Of a stretch of DNA of 64,000 bases, positions 46,159-56,899 are shown piece after piece; the stretch's first letter is position 1; every line of letters starts with the position of its first letter. The notes below the pieces were generated by a model that saw only the letters and a program-made list of their open reading frames with translations, was not told the DNA's origin and did no database searches. The DNA lies in NCBI GenBank assembly GCA_033060915.1, contig CM065377.1, positions 58,546,183-58,610,182 of the forward strand, in the 5' to 3' direction. The position numbers and the translations under genes were made by a program. The DNA comes from Euryodendron excelsum (taxonomy: Eukaryota; Streptophyta; Magnoliopsida; Ericales; Pentaphylacaceae).

Positions 46159-47136
46159 ATGGATTATCCTTGGAATTTTATTGCTACAAGTCCTGATTCA
46201 TACACAGCACATCCACAAGACTACTATCCACCTCCAAATTATTCGGAGTGGAGCTCTCAAGTTTCACCACATGCTTCTTATGAACAATCACCACAACAAC
46301 CGTACTACTATGCACCACCTTCGTATTTACCAAATGCTTATGATTCATATACAGCTTTTACTTCACCTTACACATTTCACGAGACATATCCGTCATTATC
46401 TTATCAACCTTTTGTAGAGAATCAAGAGAACATACAGTCATCTTACATGCCATATCACATGGGTATGTCCTTGGGGTTCAGGGATACTAATACAGAGGTA
46501 CAAGCTGACACTCTTGCACAAATTCGTCAGGAATTAGATTACCTAACTCAATGGTTGGTCCTGTGAACACAAGAGCCAATGGATCACGAGAAGGAAGAGC
46601 TTCCGGCTCAACCTCGAGATGATCTTACATATAAGATGTTCCCAATTCCATATATGAGTAGTCATGACCAAGGTCTCTCTGTTATCACTCTTAAAACTGA
46701 CCATAAAATAGAGAACATCCATGTTCCCGCAATGTCTGATCTAAGGGAAGACGTTCTTAGGGTGGATGATGATGAGGATGAGGTTGAAGAAGAGATACTT
46801 ATTCTTCCTGAGGTGTCTGAGTTGAGAGAAGTGATACCTATAGAAGAGGTGAAGGAAGAAGAAACAATGGAGAGTGAGGGAGAGGAGCCCAAGATTAGGG
46901 ACTCCAAACAAGAAAAGAAGGGTAGTGATGGGTCTACCCTTAAGGATGATTTTGGTCTAGATATTGGGAATTTGCATGTTAAAGAGGATGTTAATGGTCT
47001 AGAGGTCATTCTTACCATGTCTAGGGATTATGTTATCCCTACTTTTACTCCTCTAGTACCTAGTCTTATTCTACCGGAGCCTTTGGAGCTCCATGTCGGA
47101 ACATTGGAACTAAATATCATTCCAATGGCTGACTAA
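46159..47136 (+). pseudogene. Unknown ORF of element H, one in-frame stop
   Basis: The frame from ATG 46159 (MDYPWNFIATSPDSY) runs about 325 codons to TAA 47134-47136, interrupted only by TGA at 46564-46566. Residues 1-110 are rich in Tyr, Pro, Ser and Gln (for example QQPYYYAPPSYLPNAY). The end of the first part is helical (ADTLAQIRQELDYLTQWL). The second half is strongly acidic (RVDDDEDEVEEEILILPE, EEVKEEETMESEGEE) and ends in a Pro/Leu-rich segment. No zinc knuckle, protease, RT or integrase motif is seen. It could be a remnant of a gag-like or extra ORF. The product and role are not recognised. Confidence 0.6.
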
Positions 47137-49593
47137 AAAGAAGGGGAGGGTCAAGCACTTCATGGCATAAACTTCATTGACACATTTGTGCATGATCATT
47201 CTTTATTTCCTACATACCATAACCCTTTTTACCCTTATGTGCTTTAAGGTTATATACTAGAGTTCATCAAACAAGTGGCCATTGTTTATTCTTATTTTTA
47301 CATGAACTCTTGGAAAATCTCTAAGTTGGGGGTGTGGAATGATGAAAAATTTTCACTTTGTGGCATTGGGTGATTCTCTCTAAAAATTGGGTAGGAATAC
47401 GAGTAGTTGTTTTGTTTCTTTGTTTTCTTAGTTTATTTTTTTCTCTCATTTGCATAGGAATAGGAGTAATTTTTTTTATTTGTTTTCTTAGTTTGTTTTC
47501 TCATTCTAAGTTGGGGGTGCTTTAGGGAAAACAAACGGGTTGTCCAGTTTCAAAAAACTAAAGTGCAGACCCTATTTTTTTAGCCAACTTTACAGTGAAA
47601 TCTGAATCTACTGGAAGTGAATTAGCATGCAAGTCTTATATGGATGGAAAGGTCTATGAATCTACTTTCCAACAAAAAAAAGGAGCGTGATTTGCTTTTC
47701 TGTGGAGAGAGATATGACTGTTTTACTGAAGAGTGTCAAAACTGTCTGCACACACCCAAAAATTTAGCAATCCCCTTGATTTTCTGCAGCTTACCTCTGA
47801 TTTTTCTTTGTTCTTGGGGTGCATTAGCCACCCTATTTTCTCTTCTCCTACATTTAATTGCATTCCATGCTTTGTTCTCTTTGTTTAATGCGTTGAGGAC
47901 ATTGCATCATTCTAGATGGGGGGAAGGAAGCCTATTAGTCTTTTTGTTTTGTTTTATTCTTTTTGTTTAACAATTAAAAAAAATTTTAAAAATAGCTCTA
48001 TTCTATCAAACCTTGTTATGCTTTATTGAGTAATTTTCAGGTATTACTTCATGACTAATCTACCTTTTGGACACTTGGAAGTCTTCGGTAAAGGTTTGAT
48101 GTATCATATGGTTCGGTACTTTGGTTTGTATTTCTCACATTTTGTCACATACTCGTTATGTTTATTGTTACGATTGGAAGTGTTGGAGATTATCTTAAGG
48201 AACTATATCTATATTCAAGTCAATGCGTTTATGATGTCAAGGATACTTTGAGTCGTGCATTGAACTAAATTTGAGTTTATTATTGATTCACCTTAGATAT
48301 TGTGATACATTGCAAGTTTTTATCATAAAATCGCTATAAGAAAGAGTTTACATTGTTGTGTACTAGTATGCTATATGATATTTCTATATTTCTCTCTTAT
48401 GCATGCATGTCCTTGTAAGGTGGAGATTTTATACCGTGTGAGCTTTAGAGCCTATTTATCACCTTTTGAGAGTGATTTACATTTACTCAAGGTTAAGTTA
48501 TTGATCTTCATTCATTGAATAGCTTCACTATACTTGATTTTGGTTTACATGTTAAGTATTAGTTGGAGTTATTGACATCTTATACACTATTGAAGTTTTG
48601 ATTTGATGTGAATTTCAAATTATAATAGTGGAGGCCATTTCATTCCATTGAGCCATTCATGTTCATATTTTTTTCTCGATATTCGTATACACATGAGCTT
48701 AAAAATTTGTCAATGCTAAATTTCGGAGTTAGTGCATTGCTTATATATTTGTGAAGTTGAAAGTGTATGGAGTTGAAAAGTAAAGAAAAGAAAAGAAATG
48801 ATGAAACGGAGTTAAAAAGAAAAAAAAGATTTAAATGAAAAAGAAGTGAAGGAAGATGGAAAAAGTTCGGAAGTTATTCAGAGGTTGGAAGTTTGAAAGT
48901 GAATGTTCATTGATCATCATGTGTAATGCTTATGCATATGTTGAAATCTATTACCGCTTTCTATCCTCTTTAATGGCTCTTCTTTCATTCATTATTCATA
49001 TGGCCGCAATATCCGGAATTACATGAATCTTTAATTCAATTGTGTATAAGTCATCAAGGTCAATTCTTTAATTGTGCTTAAACAAGTAAATATTCTTTCA
49101 TGAAGCTATGCCAAGTCGATACACTTACAATTTATCAGTTTTTGATTCGGAATTGCTCTACTTGTATGTCTTGTATATTTACTCTTAAAATGAGTTTTCC
49201 ATTAAGAGACCCTGTGTGTTCTTATTCAAAGTTGAGTGTATGCCTTGTGAGACTTGGATCAAAGCATAAATGACATAATTGCATGAGTTTGAGACATTAG
49301 AGTTATATGCCATTGGTAGTACACTTCTTCGATGCTTTATGCCTTTACCTTGCGATAATGCATGATCTAGCTGGATTGAGACTTGACTTGAATGAGGTTA
49401 ATACATGTTTCATGTTCTTTGTGGGTATTCATCACTATAAGCCCTCACGAGACACAACTCGTCCACTAGGGGTAATCTAGGGGTTTAAAGGCTTTGTGCA
49501 TATGCTAAATGCACTCATGACTCCCACGAAAGTAGAGATATGTTTTTAATATTAGTATTTTGCTAGGGACTAGCAAAAGCTTAGTTGGGGGTG
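47137..49593 (+). other. Non-coding internal region of element H
   Basis: No further domain is recognised. Purine-rich words ctaagttgggggtg occur at about 47321 and 47506 and again as ttagttgggggtg just before the right LTR (49581-49593), where it acts as the polypurine tract. A purine-rich stretch lies at 48770-48880. Small open frames (47644-47970, 48051-48251) have no recognisable features. Confidence 0.6.
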
Positions 49594-51079
49594 TGATTAT
49601 ACTCTAAAAGTGCAATCTACATGCCTTAATTAGCTATTTGCTAGTTTGGTAATATGTTTAATTATGTTGTTTTAGTCCTAATTCGTTACTAACTTAGTTT
49701 TATGTATGTTTTTAGGAATTCGGGCTTAAAAAGGATAAATTCATGCTAAAATGGATTCGGCGTTCGAAGTGCATTTGAACAGTCCTCAAGGGCGTTCGAA
49801 CGGTCAACACTAATGTTCAAACGGCACGTCGAATGGTGTCACGCCAAATTCAGGTTCGAAGTGCATTCGATAGACTCAGAGAGCAGATTTTCCCATTCGA
49901 AGTGCGTTCGACGCAGCATTCGAACGGTCGTCTGTGGCGTTCGAACGGTGGCCCAGGCATTCGAACGATTGTGAGCTTAAATGGAATGATTTCGATTGCA
50001 CTTTAATCATAGGTTTTAAGAGGTTGCTGTCAAGGTACAAGCTGCTGAAGCACGCAGAGCTGAAACTTTGGAAGCCTATATCTCACGAACCAGAAAGTCT
50101 ATTCAGGCCCATAATATGTCGATTTTATATAACTTTTCGAAACCTACAACTTTCATGAAGGGATCTAGCCCATCTGAGCATTCACTGGTATCCGTCCGTA
50201 CGAATGACGACGGGATTTATATATTAACTCACTTTTTAGTTATAAATAGATAAGTAGGTAGTAAAATAGATTTAGGTTTTTTGTTTGTTTGAAAAGATTT
50301 CTAGGATTGACATTTTTCTAGGGTTTTAGGAGTAATTTTAAGAGTAGATTAGAGTAGTTTATTCATAGTTTTTATTCAGTTTTCAATTCCTGTAATCAAA
50401 TTACTCAGTCTTTCAATATATTTTCAATACAACTTTGCGTATCTATGATTATGATGAGTAGCTAGATTTCATCTTGGGATCAATCGTGAAGACCAATTGA
50501 ATGTTTTGGATGAATGAAGGAGGTATGTTTTGGTTTTTAAGTTAAATCTTCTAGTTTTTCTTTCTTCTTCTTCTTCGTTCTAGAAACCTTCGAAAACCTG
50601 GACGTTTGATTATGTTCGGTAACGTTTATGCATAAATCTATATTCAGTATATGAGCTGCACGAATCGATGGTACTCGTCCTTGATTCTAATAACCCGATT
50701 TATTCTAGAAGTTGAAGTTTTAAAGAACCCTTAGTTTTATCGTTAAATCTTCCAAATCCGAGACGCACGACGTAGTCGAAGGATTTGAATTATTAAATTA
50801 TCTCCTTCAGAATCTCAAGAAACGCAATTTGATTGGATCGATTGACCCCAAGACTTTTTCTTTATTTCTTAGTTTAAATTAGATAACAAATCTTTTTTTC
50901 AACCTAAAATCAAATTTTTGTTTATTGGAGTGTTTTTCCTAAGATGTTTGATCCACGGTATGTTTTCCTATTTACGTAAACCACATTTCTTGTGGGATCA
51001 ACCTCGTACTTACGAAAAATTACTACTATATCGCGGCCGTGCACTTACGATTAAGTATCACCCTTTTAGGGAACAATCA
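49594..51079 (+). repeat. Right LTR of element H, uninterrupted
   Basis: It is 1486 bp, starts TGATTATACTCTAAAAG and ends GGGAACAATCA. It differs from the left LTR at scattered positions, mostly transitions by eye, and by one ~32-base indel. TTCGAA words cluster at about 49760-49975. Confidence 0.92.
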
Positions 51080-51530
51080 GTAGGCCGAACGACACAGCCT
51101 TTAGAGGGAAAAGCAGAATCAACAACCAATAAGAGAGATAAGGGTTATCTCTGGAGGATTCGCAGGCGGTGGTGAATCTTCGTCTACCAGGAAAAGGCAC
51201 GCTAGGGAGGCTCGGAGTCAAAGGGAAGTCATGTCTATAGACTGAACTGTCAAGGGGTCTAAGGCAGAGCATACCCCCTCACATTCACTAATGAAGAGGC
51301 AGAGACCATATGTCAACCCCCGACAACCCCTTGTCATATCAGTAGTAGTGTCTAACTTCTTGATACGGAGAATCTTTGTGAATAGTGGCAGCTCGGCAGA
51401 CATCCTCTTCCTAAAGCTACAACCGGTCAACTCCCCTCTGGTCGGTTTCACTGGCGACAAAGTTACCCTTTTGGGTTTTATAGCCCTACCAGTGACCCTA
51501 GGGACTGCATTGTAACAAGCCACTAAGATG
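51080..51530 (+). pseudogene. End of gag and aspartic protease (element G)
   Basis: After element H the frame resumes with a Lys/Arg-rich gag tail (51080-51280). The protease follows (51291-51515): PLVISVVVSNFLIRRIFV, then NSGSSADILF. The catalytic Asp of the expected DSGSSAD motif is Asn here (codon aat 51381-51383, a single G-to-A change). A frame break near 51516-51528 separates it from the next segment. Confidence 0.8.
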
Positions 51531-52490
51531 GTGACTTTCTTGGCAGTGGACTGCCCTTCGACCTACAACATCATTGTAGGCAGAACAGCCCTCAACGAGT
51601 TCAAGGCTATACCATCCACCTACCACTTGAAGGCCAAGTTCCCCACATCTCAAGGAGTTGGAGAAGTTAGGGATGACCAACAGACCGCCAAAGAGTATTA
51701 TATGGCATCCCTTAAAGGGGAGACCAAGGAGGCCATGCTGATTGAAGAACTGGAGGTCCGAGACGAGGAGGAGATCAGGAGGGGAGAACTAGTGGAAGAA
51801 TTCGAGGAGGTCGTGGTCGAAACACAAGATCAGACCAGAGTAGTGAAGATGGGGACAGGAGCACCAATGGAATTCAAGGATGGACTAAAGTCCTTCCTCA
51901 GGAAGAATGCCGATGTCTTTGCTTGGTCTCCTGAGGACATGCCAAACATTGATACCCGAATCATTACCCATCATCTGAACATAGACCCAATGGTGAAACC
52001 GATGAGGCAGAAAAGGAGGAGTTTCGCCCCAGAACTTATCGAGGCAGTAGCTGAAAAGGTGGAGAAACTGACCAGAGCCAACTTCATAAAGGAAGCCTAG
52101 TACCTTTCTTGGCTGTCCAACGTGATCATGGTCAAGAAAGCGAACGGAAAGTGGAGAATGTGTGTGGACTTCACAAATTTGAACAAGGCTTGTCCCAAGG
52201 ATAACTTCTCCTTACCCATAATTGATCAACTGGTGGATTCAACGGCAGGGTACGAGATGCTAACCTTCATGGACGCTTTTTCAAGATATAACCAGATAAA
52301 TATGGCAAAGCATGACCAGGAACACACGTCGTTTGTGACAGACAGAGGGCTATTCTACTACAAAGTAATGCCCTTCGGCCTAAAGAATACTGGAGCAACA
52401 TACCAGAGGCTTTTCAACCGCATGTTCAGCACTCAGATCAGCAGAAACATGGAGGTGTACGTCGATGACATGTTGGTACAAAGCAAATAA
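51528..52490 (+). pseudogene. Protease C-terminus, linker and reverse transcriptase (element G)
   Basis: FLAVDCPSTYNIIVGRTALN is the C-terminal protease fold, followed by a Glu-rich linker and the RT start (FAWSPEDMPNIDTRIITHHL, VKPMRQKRRSFAPE). A TAG at 52098-52100 interrupts it. RT continues in the same frame: NVIMVKKANGKWRMCVDF, LTFMDAFSRYNQI (first Asp), FYYKVMPFGLKNTGATYQRL and VYVDDMLVQSK, with the catalytic YVDD at 52458-52469. A TAA follows at 52488-52490. It is the best preserved RT in the window. Confidence 0.88.
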
Positions 52491-53175
52491 GCAACCAACC
52501 ACTTGACAGATCTAGAAGAGACGTTCCACAATCTGAGAGCCTACAAGATGAAGCTGAACCCTGCCAAGTATACATTTGGGGTAGCATCTGACAAATTCCT
52601 GGGGTTCATGGTCTCCAACCAGGGGATAAAGGCAAACGTCCACCAAGGAGGTCCAGAGATTGGCAAGTAGAGTGGCAGCGCTAAATAGATTTATCTCCAG
52701 ATCCACAAATAAGTGCCTTTCTTTCTTTAAAATTTTACAAAAAGCTTTTGAGTGGACCATCAAATGTGAACAAGCCTTCCAGCAACTCAAGCAATACCTG
52801 AGTTTAGTACCACTACTGAGCAGGACTATTGAAGGGGAACAACTCTATCTCTACCTCGTAGTGTCTACCACTGTAGTAAGCTCAGCCTTGGTCAGACAAG
52901 AGGGAGGAGTCCAGAAGCTAGTCTATTACACTAGTAGAGCCCTGAGGGGCGCAGAAGAGCGGTATCCCACAATGAAGCTGCTGGCCCTTGCCCTAGTAAC
53001 TTCAGCACGGAGGTTAAAGCTATACTTCCAAGCACATACCATAGTCGTTCTGACCGACCAGCCATTAAAGAAGATCATCCACAAACCAGAGACCTTAGGC
53101 AGACTTATCAAATGGTCCATAGAACTCAGCCAGTTCGACATTCACTATAGACCAAGACTGGCAATCAAAGGTTAG
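52491..53175 (+). pseudogene. RT thumb and connection-like RNase H (element G)
   Basis: NHLTDLEETFHNLRAYKMKL and ASDKFLGFMVSNQGI complete the thumb, with a frameshift near 52640 by comparison with A. RVAALNRFISRSTNKCLSFF leads into the first RNase H region: EQLYLYLVVSTTVVSSALV, again without the catalytic Asp, then RGAEERYPTMKLLALALV, VLTDQPLKKIIHKPE and IKWSIELSQFDIHYRPR. All three Tat copies in this window therefore lack that residue. Confidence 0.87.
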
Positions 53176-53690
53176 GCTGTAGTAGATTTCATCGCTGAGT
53201 TCACCCACCCAACGACCCTCCCTGATGAAGACCCTCTGGAACCCCAATGGATCATCAATGTTGACAGCTCTTCCACCGAGACAACAAGTGGCGTCGATAT
53301 CATCGTTATAACACCTGAAGGACACAAACTCGAGTACGCAGTCAAATTTAAGTTCCTTGCCTCCAACAATGAAGTTGAATACGAAGCTTTATTAGCTGGC
53401 CTTAGAATGGCTCGACAAATGGGGGTAGAACATATCCTGGTACGTAACGATTCTTAACTCGTTGTAGAACAAGTACAAGGCGATTATGAGGCCAGAGGAG
53501 AAAAAATACAAGAGAAATGTCAGATGGCCAAGAACCTGGCCAGGAGATTCTCCAAAGTACTATTAGAAAGAGTACCCAGGCTGCAGAACAAGAAGGCTGA
53601 TCGACTGGCCAGAATAGCCTCATCCCAGGAGAACGACCCAGGAGTCCCCATGGAGGTGCTAGATTCACCAAGCATTTAGAGCCCATAACT
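53176..53690 (+). pseudogene. Second (archaeal-type) RNase H (element G)
   Basis: WIINVDSSSTETTSGVDIIV carries the first Asp. KFLASNNEVEYEALLAGLRM keeps the Glu lost in A. HILVRNDS then TAA then LVVEQVQGDYEARG carries the third Asp, and NKKADRLARIASS the last. The stop at about 53456 and another at 53678 end the frame. It is the most complete second RNase H here. Confidence 0.85.
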
Positions 53691-53699
53691 ACATCAAGT

Positions 53700-54080
53700 A
53701 GAGCAGGAAGTTGAGTAGGCAACCCCAATCAGAAACTACTTGGAGCAATGGGTCTTACCAGAAAACAACGTTGAAGCCAGAAGGATTCAGTACAGAGCTA
53801 GCAGATACACCTTAATCAACGGCATCCTGTATAAAAGGAGGCACACCCTACCTTGGCTCAAATGTGTGGGAAAGACAAATGCTAACTATATTATAAGAGA
53901 GGTGCACGAAGGGGTCTGCGGCAACCACTCAGGAGGAAGAGATTTGGCCAAAAAGATACTCAGAGCAACCTACTACTGGCCTACAATGGAAAGATGCCCA
54001 AGATTTTGTCAGGAAGTGTGACAAGTATCAAAGGGTTTCCAACATCCCAAGGCAACAGCCCTAGGAGCTAACTCCCATCC
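53700..54080 (+). pseudogene. Integrase zinc-finger part (element G)
   Basis: EQWVLPENNVEARRIQYRAS, then HEGVCGNHSGGRDLAKKILR and ATYYWPTM form the HHCC region. A frameshift near 53985 is followed by a stretch resembling DFVRKCDKYQR and NIPRQQP. The gene ends abruptly at 54080, at the edge of solo LTR J. Confidence 0.83.
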
Positions 54081-55211
54081 TGTCACACCCCAACCCAATT
54101 AGACATTAATTATGTCACATTAGGTGAAGCGTGATCGCACAGGTCACCGTACCTACGAACGACACCTCAACACATACTCGAAAATAAAAGAACGCAGCGG
54201 AATATACGGGATAAATAATACAATGAGGAAAATATAATAAACTCTCCAAAGGAAATACATTACCACTGGAAAATAATCAACATCCTTTCACAAAATTCTT
54301 TACCATTATACAAAGTTAAAACATAACACCAAAGCCCAACGTCTCAAATAAAATACAACCATGAACTGAAAGTAAGACAATGGAGCTCTCCCAAGCCCCG
54401 AGACTAGACATTCTGACATCGACATGATTGCCACCACGGCAATGACCAAGACTGCAGTGAACCAAACCGTCATCTCCAAGTTACCTGTCAAGACAGTCTA
54501 TGTGGGTGTGAGCTAATTATCAACATGCTCACGATAGATAATCAAATTCATAAAGAATGATAATAAACACCCACAATGTACACGGTATAAATGATTAATA
54601 TATATATATATATATATCATGGATGCCTCAATGCACTGAATGTATCACCCACATGTGCGCGCAATTTTAGATAACGTTGGCCCAATATATCGATGTCACG
54701 TTATCAAGAAATGCCCACCGTGGCACCCCTAGGCTAGTCCATCGTGACTAAGCCTTAGTTAACCCACCGTGGTTAACTCTCTCCAGTGCAATGCAAGACA
54801 TACAATATGAATGGTATGCAATGCCACCATATATAAAATCATCAATGTCTCCACAGAGCTTCTCATATAATATCACTTTCACCTCATATATAAACACCTT
54901 CAATACCTCATATGCATTCACCACCATTATATGAAAATAAACAATGCATTTAACATGAATAAGATTGCACCCTTAGGTATTTTATACACCCACTTAATAT
55001 AGTTTAGGTATTTTATACATCTACTTATTATACCCACTCACCAATGTTTCACCATTTAACCATTTAACTTACCACTAATAAAATGATATAAGTGGCACAC
55101 ACAAATAATAATTAACCATGCAATAGATGTAAATTAAATTAAATAAACTAATTTAACTACGTTTACGATGCAATTCAACTAATTATGAAAATATGAGATT
55201 AGGGTTTCACA
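54081..55211 (-). mobile_element. Element J: minus-strand solo LTR, 1131 bp, no target duplication
   Basis: On the minus strand it starts TGTGAAACCCTAATC and ends TTGGGGTGTGACA, good LTR ends. Flanks are catcc and ggaag, which do not match. About 60 integrase codons, including the first catalytic Asp, are missing between the two flanks when compared with element A. The simplest reading is a deletion or recombination involving the LTR. It contains a (TA)n tract at 54597-54618. Confidence 0.75.
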
Positions 55212-55918
55212 GGAAGAACATCATCTGCCGGTTCGGAATCCCCAAGGTGATTATCACAGACAACGGGAAACAATTTAAAGGCAGTCAGTTAAGACAGATG
55301 TACTCAGACCTCCAAATCAGTCATCATTCCTCTTCTTTAGAGCATCCCCAGGCCAAAGGCCAAGTAGAAGTCACTAACAGGACCCTGTTCAACATCATCA
55401 AGGCCAAGTTGGAAAAAGCAAAGGGTTTATGGGCTAAAGAGCTTCCCAACATTTTGTGGGCCTATTAAAAAACTAAAAGGGTAACGACTGAGCACACCAC
55501 CCTTCTCTTTAACATTTGGAACGGAAGCAGTCATCCCAGTGGAGATAGGCCTGCATAGCCCCAAGGTCAAACACTACGAATCAGAGTCTAACAACGAGGC
55601 CCTGGAAGTAAGCCTAGACCTACTAAAAGAAAGAAGGTTGCAAGCAGCCATGGAAGTAGCAGCTTACCAACAGAGGATACTCAGGTACCATGACACCAGA
55701 GTGAAACCCGGGACATTCAAGGTAAGAGATTTGGTCCTCAAGAACGTCAATCAATCCACCACGAAACTCATTGACAGCAAATTTAGGCCAAATTGGTAAG
55801 GGTCATACAGAGTTAGGGGGTTTTCCCGAAAAGGGACCTATTGGCTAACCAGATTGGACAATAAGGAACTACCCAATCCTTGGCATACTGAGCACTTGAG
55901 GAAGTATTATGTATGATA
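55212..55918 (+). pseudogene. Integrase core end and C-terminus (element G)
   Basis: KNIICRFGIPKVIITDNGKQ resumes with the second Asp. QAKGQVEVTNRTLFNIIKAK keeps the Glu, 35 residues on. WAKELPNILWAY then hits a stop at 55466-55468. A frame change is followed by EVSLDLLKERRLQAAMEVAA, KPGTFKVRDLVLKNVNQST and the C-terminal GTYWLTRLDNKELPNPWHTE region ending near 55915. The first catalytic Asp is absent because of the gap at J. Confidence 0.86.
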
Positions 55919-55989
55919 TAATCCGCCTTCATTAATGAAATCCCTACTCTCCGAAACCCCTAATGATCTCATCTACTCGCACGGCTCGT

Positions 55990-56745
55990 GAAGCAAAGAG
56001 GCTACTAAGCCCACTTGGTCAGTCCACGAGACTGACCAATAAGTTAAAAGGCCAAAAAAGACTACTAAGCCCACTTGGTCAGTCCACGAGACTGACCAAT
56101 TAGCCAAAAGGCTAAAAAGGCTACTAAGCCTACCTGATCAGTCCACCAGACTGACCAGACCAGCCGAAAGGCCAAAAGGCTACTAAGCCCAACTGGTAAG
56201 TCCACGAGACTGACCAAACAAACTGAAATGCCAAAAAGCTACTAAGCACACTTAGTCAGCCCACGAGAATGATAAGCAAGCCGAAAAGCCAAAAAGGCTA
56301 CTAAGCCCAACTGGTTAGTTCGAGACTAACCAGACCAGCTGAAAAGCCAAAGGCTACTAAGCCCAACTGGCCAACCTACGAGACTGACCAAACAAGTCAA
56401 AAGGCCAAAAGGCCAAAAGGCTACTAAGCCCAATTGGTCAATCCACGAGACTGGCCAAACCAGCCGAAAGGCTAAAAGGCTATTAAGCCCAATTGGTCAG
56501 TCCATGAGACTGACTAGACCAGCCGAAAGGTTAAAAGGCTACTAAGCTCAACTAGTCATTCCACAAGACTAACCAGTAAGCCAAAAGGCCAAAAAGGCTA
56601 CCACGCCCTATTGGTTAGTCCATAAGGCTGACCACCTTAGCAAAAGGCTAGGAAGGCCACTAAGAGATCAAATTGGTCAGTCCACGGAGACTAACTAGTT
56701 GAGCTATTGGACCGAAAAGGCTACTGTCCAAGATCAAGTATACTT
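55990..56745. repeat. ~59-bp tandem array with a strong hairpin in each unit (element G)
   Basis: About twelve units contain gctactaagcccacttggtc, a TTGGTCAGTC / GACTGACCAA inverted repeat around a five-base loop (cacga), then agccaaaaggccaaaaa. The sequence is unrelated to the arrays of A and B, but length, position and layout (one long stem plus a small A-rich-loop stem) are the same. Confidence 0.92.
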
Positions 56746-56899
56746 GGTCAGCCTATGCGACTTACTAATCCATCGTGTGCAATAATTTGAGAAATAAACA
56801 TATATTGCCAATCACAACTAAAAAGCAAAAACAAGGAACACCGAGAAAAACAGAAGCTTCTTTATTAATGAAGTGATGAGTATAAAAAAAAAAAGTTAC

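Larger units (their letters stand above)
38865..51079 (+). mobile_element. Element H: non-autonomous LTR retrotransposon with an unknown ORF
   Basis: Paired LTRs lie at 38865-45892 (split by I) and 49594-51079. The flanks are atagg (38860-38864) and gtagg (51080-51084), one transition apart. A primer site matching the 3' end of tRNA-Asp (TGGCGCCGTTGCCAGGGA) follows the left LTR, and ttagttgggggtg precedes the right LTR. The 3.7-kb internal region has no gag or pol, only one acidic/Tyr-Pro-rich ORF. The tRNA-Asp site and ~1.5-kb LTRs suggest an Athila-related non-autonomous (LARD-like) family; this is inference. Confidence 0.88.

Noticed and set aside
46662..47018. Minus-strand Ser-rich open frame of 118 codons
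   Set aside because: Shadow of the acidic plus-strand ORF (Glu/Asp codons read as Ser/Leu on the other strand).
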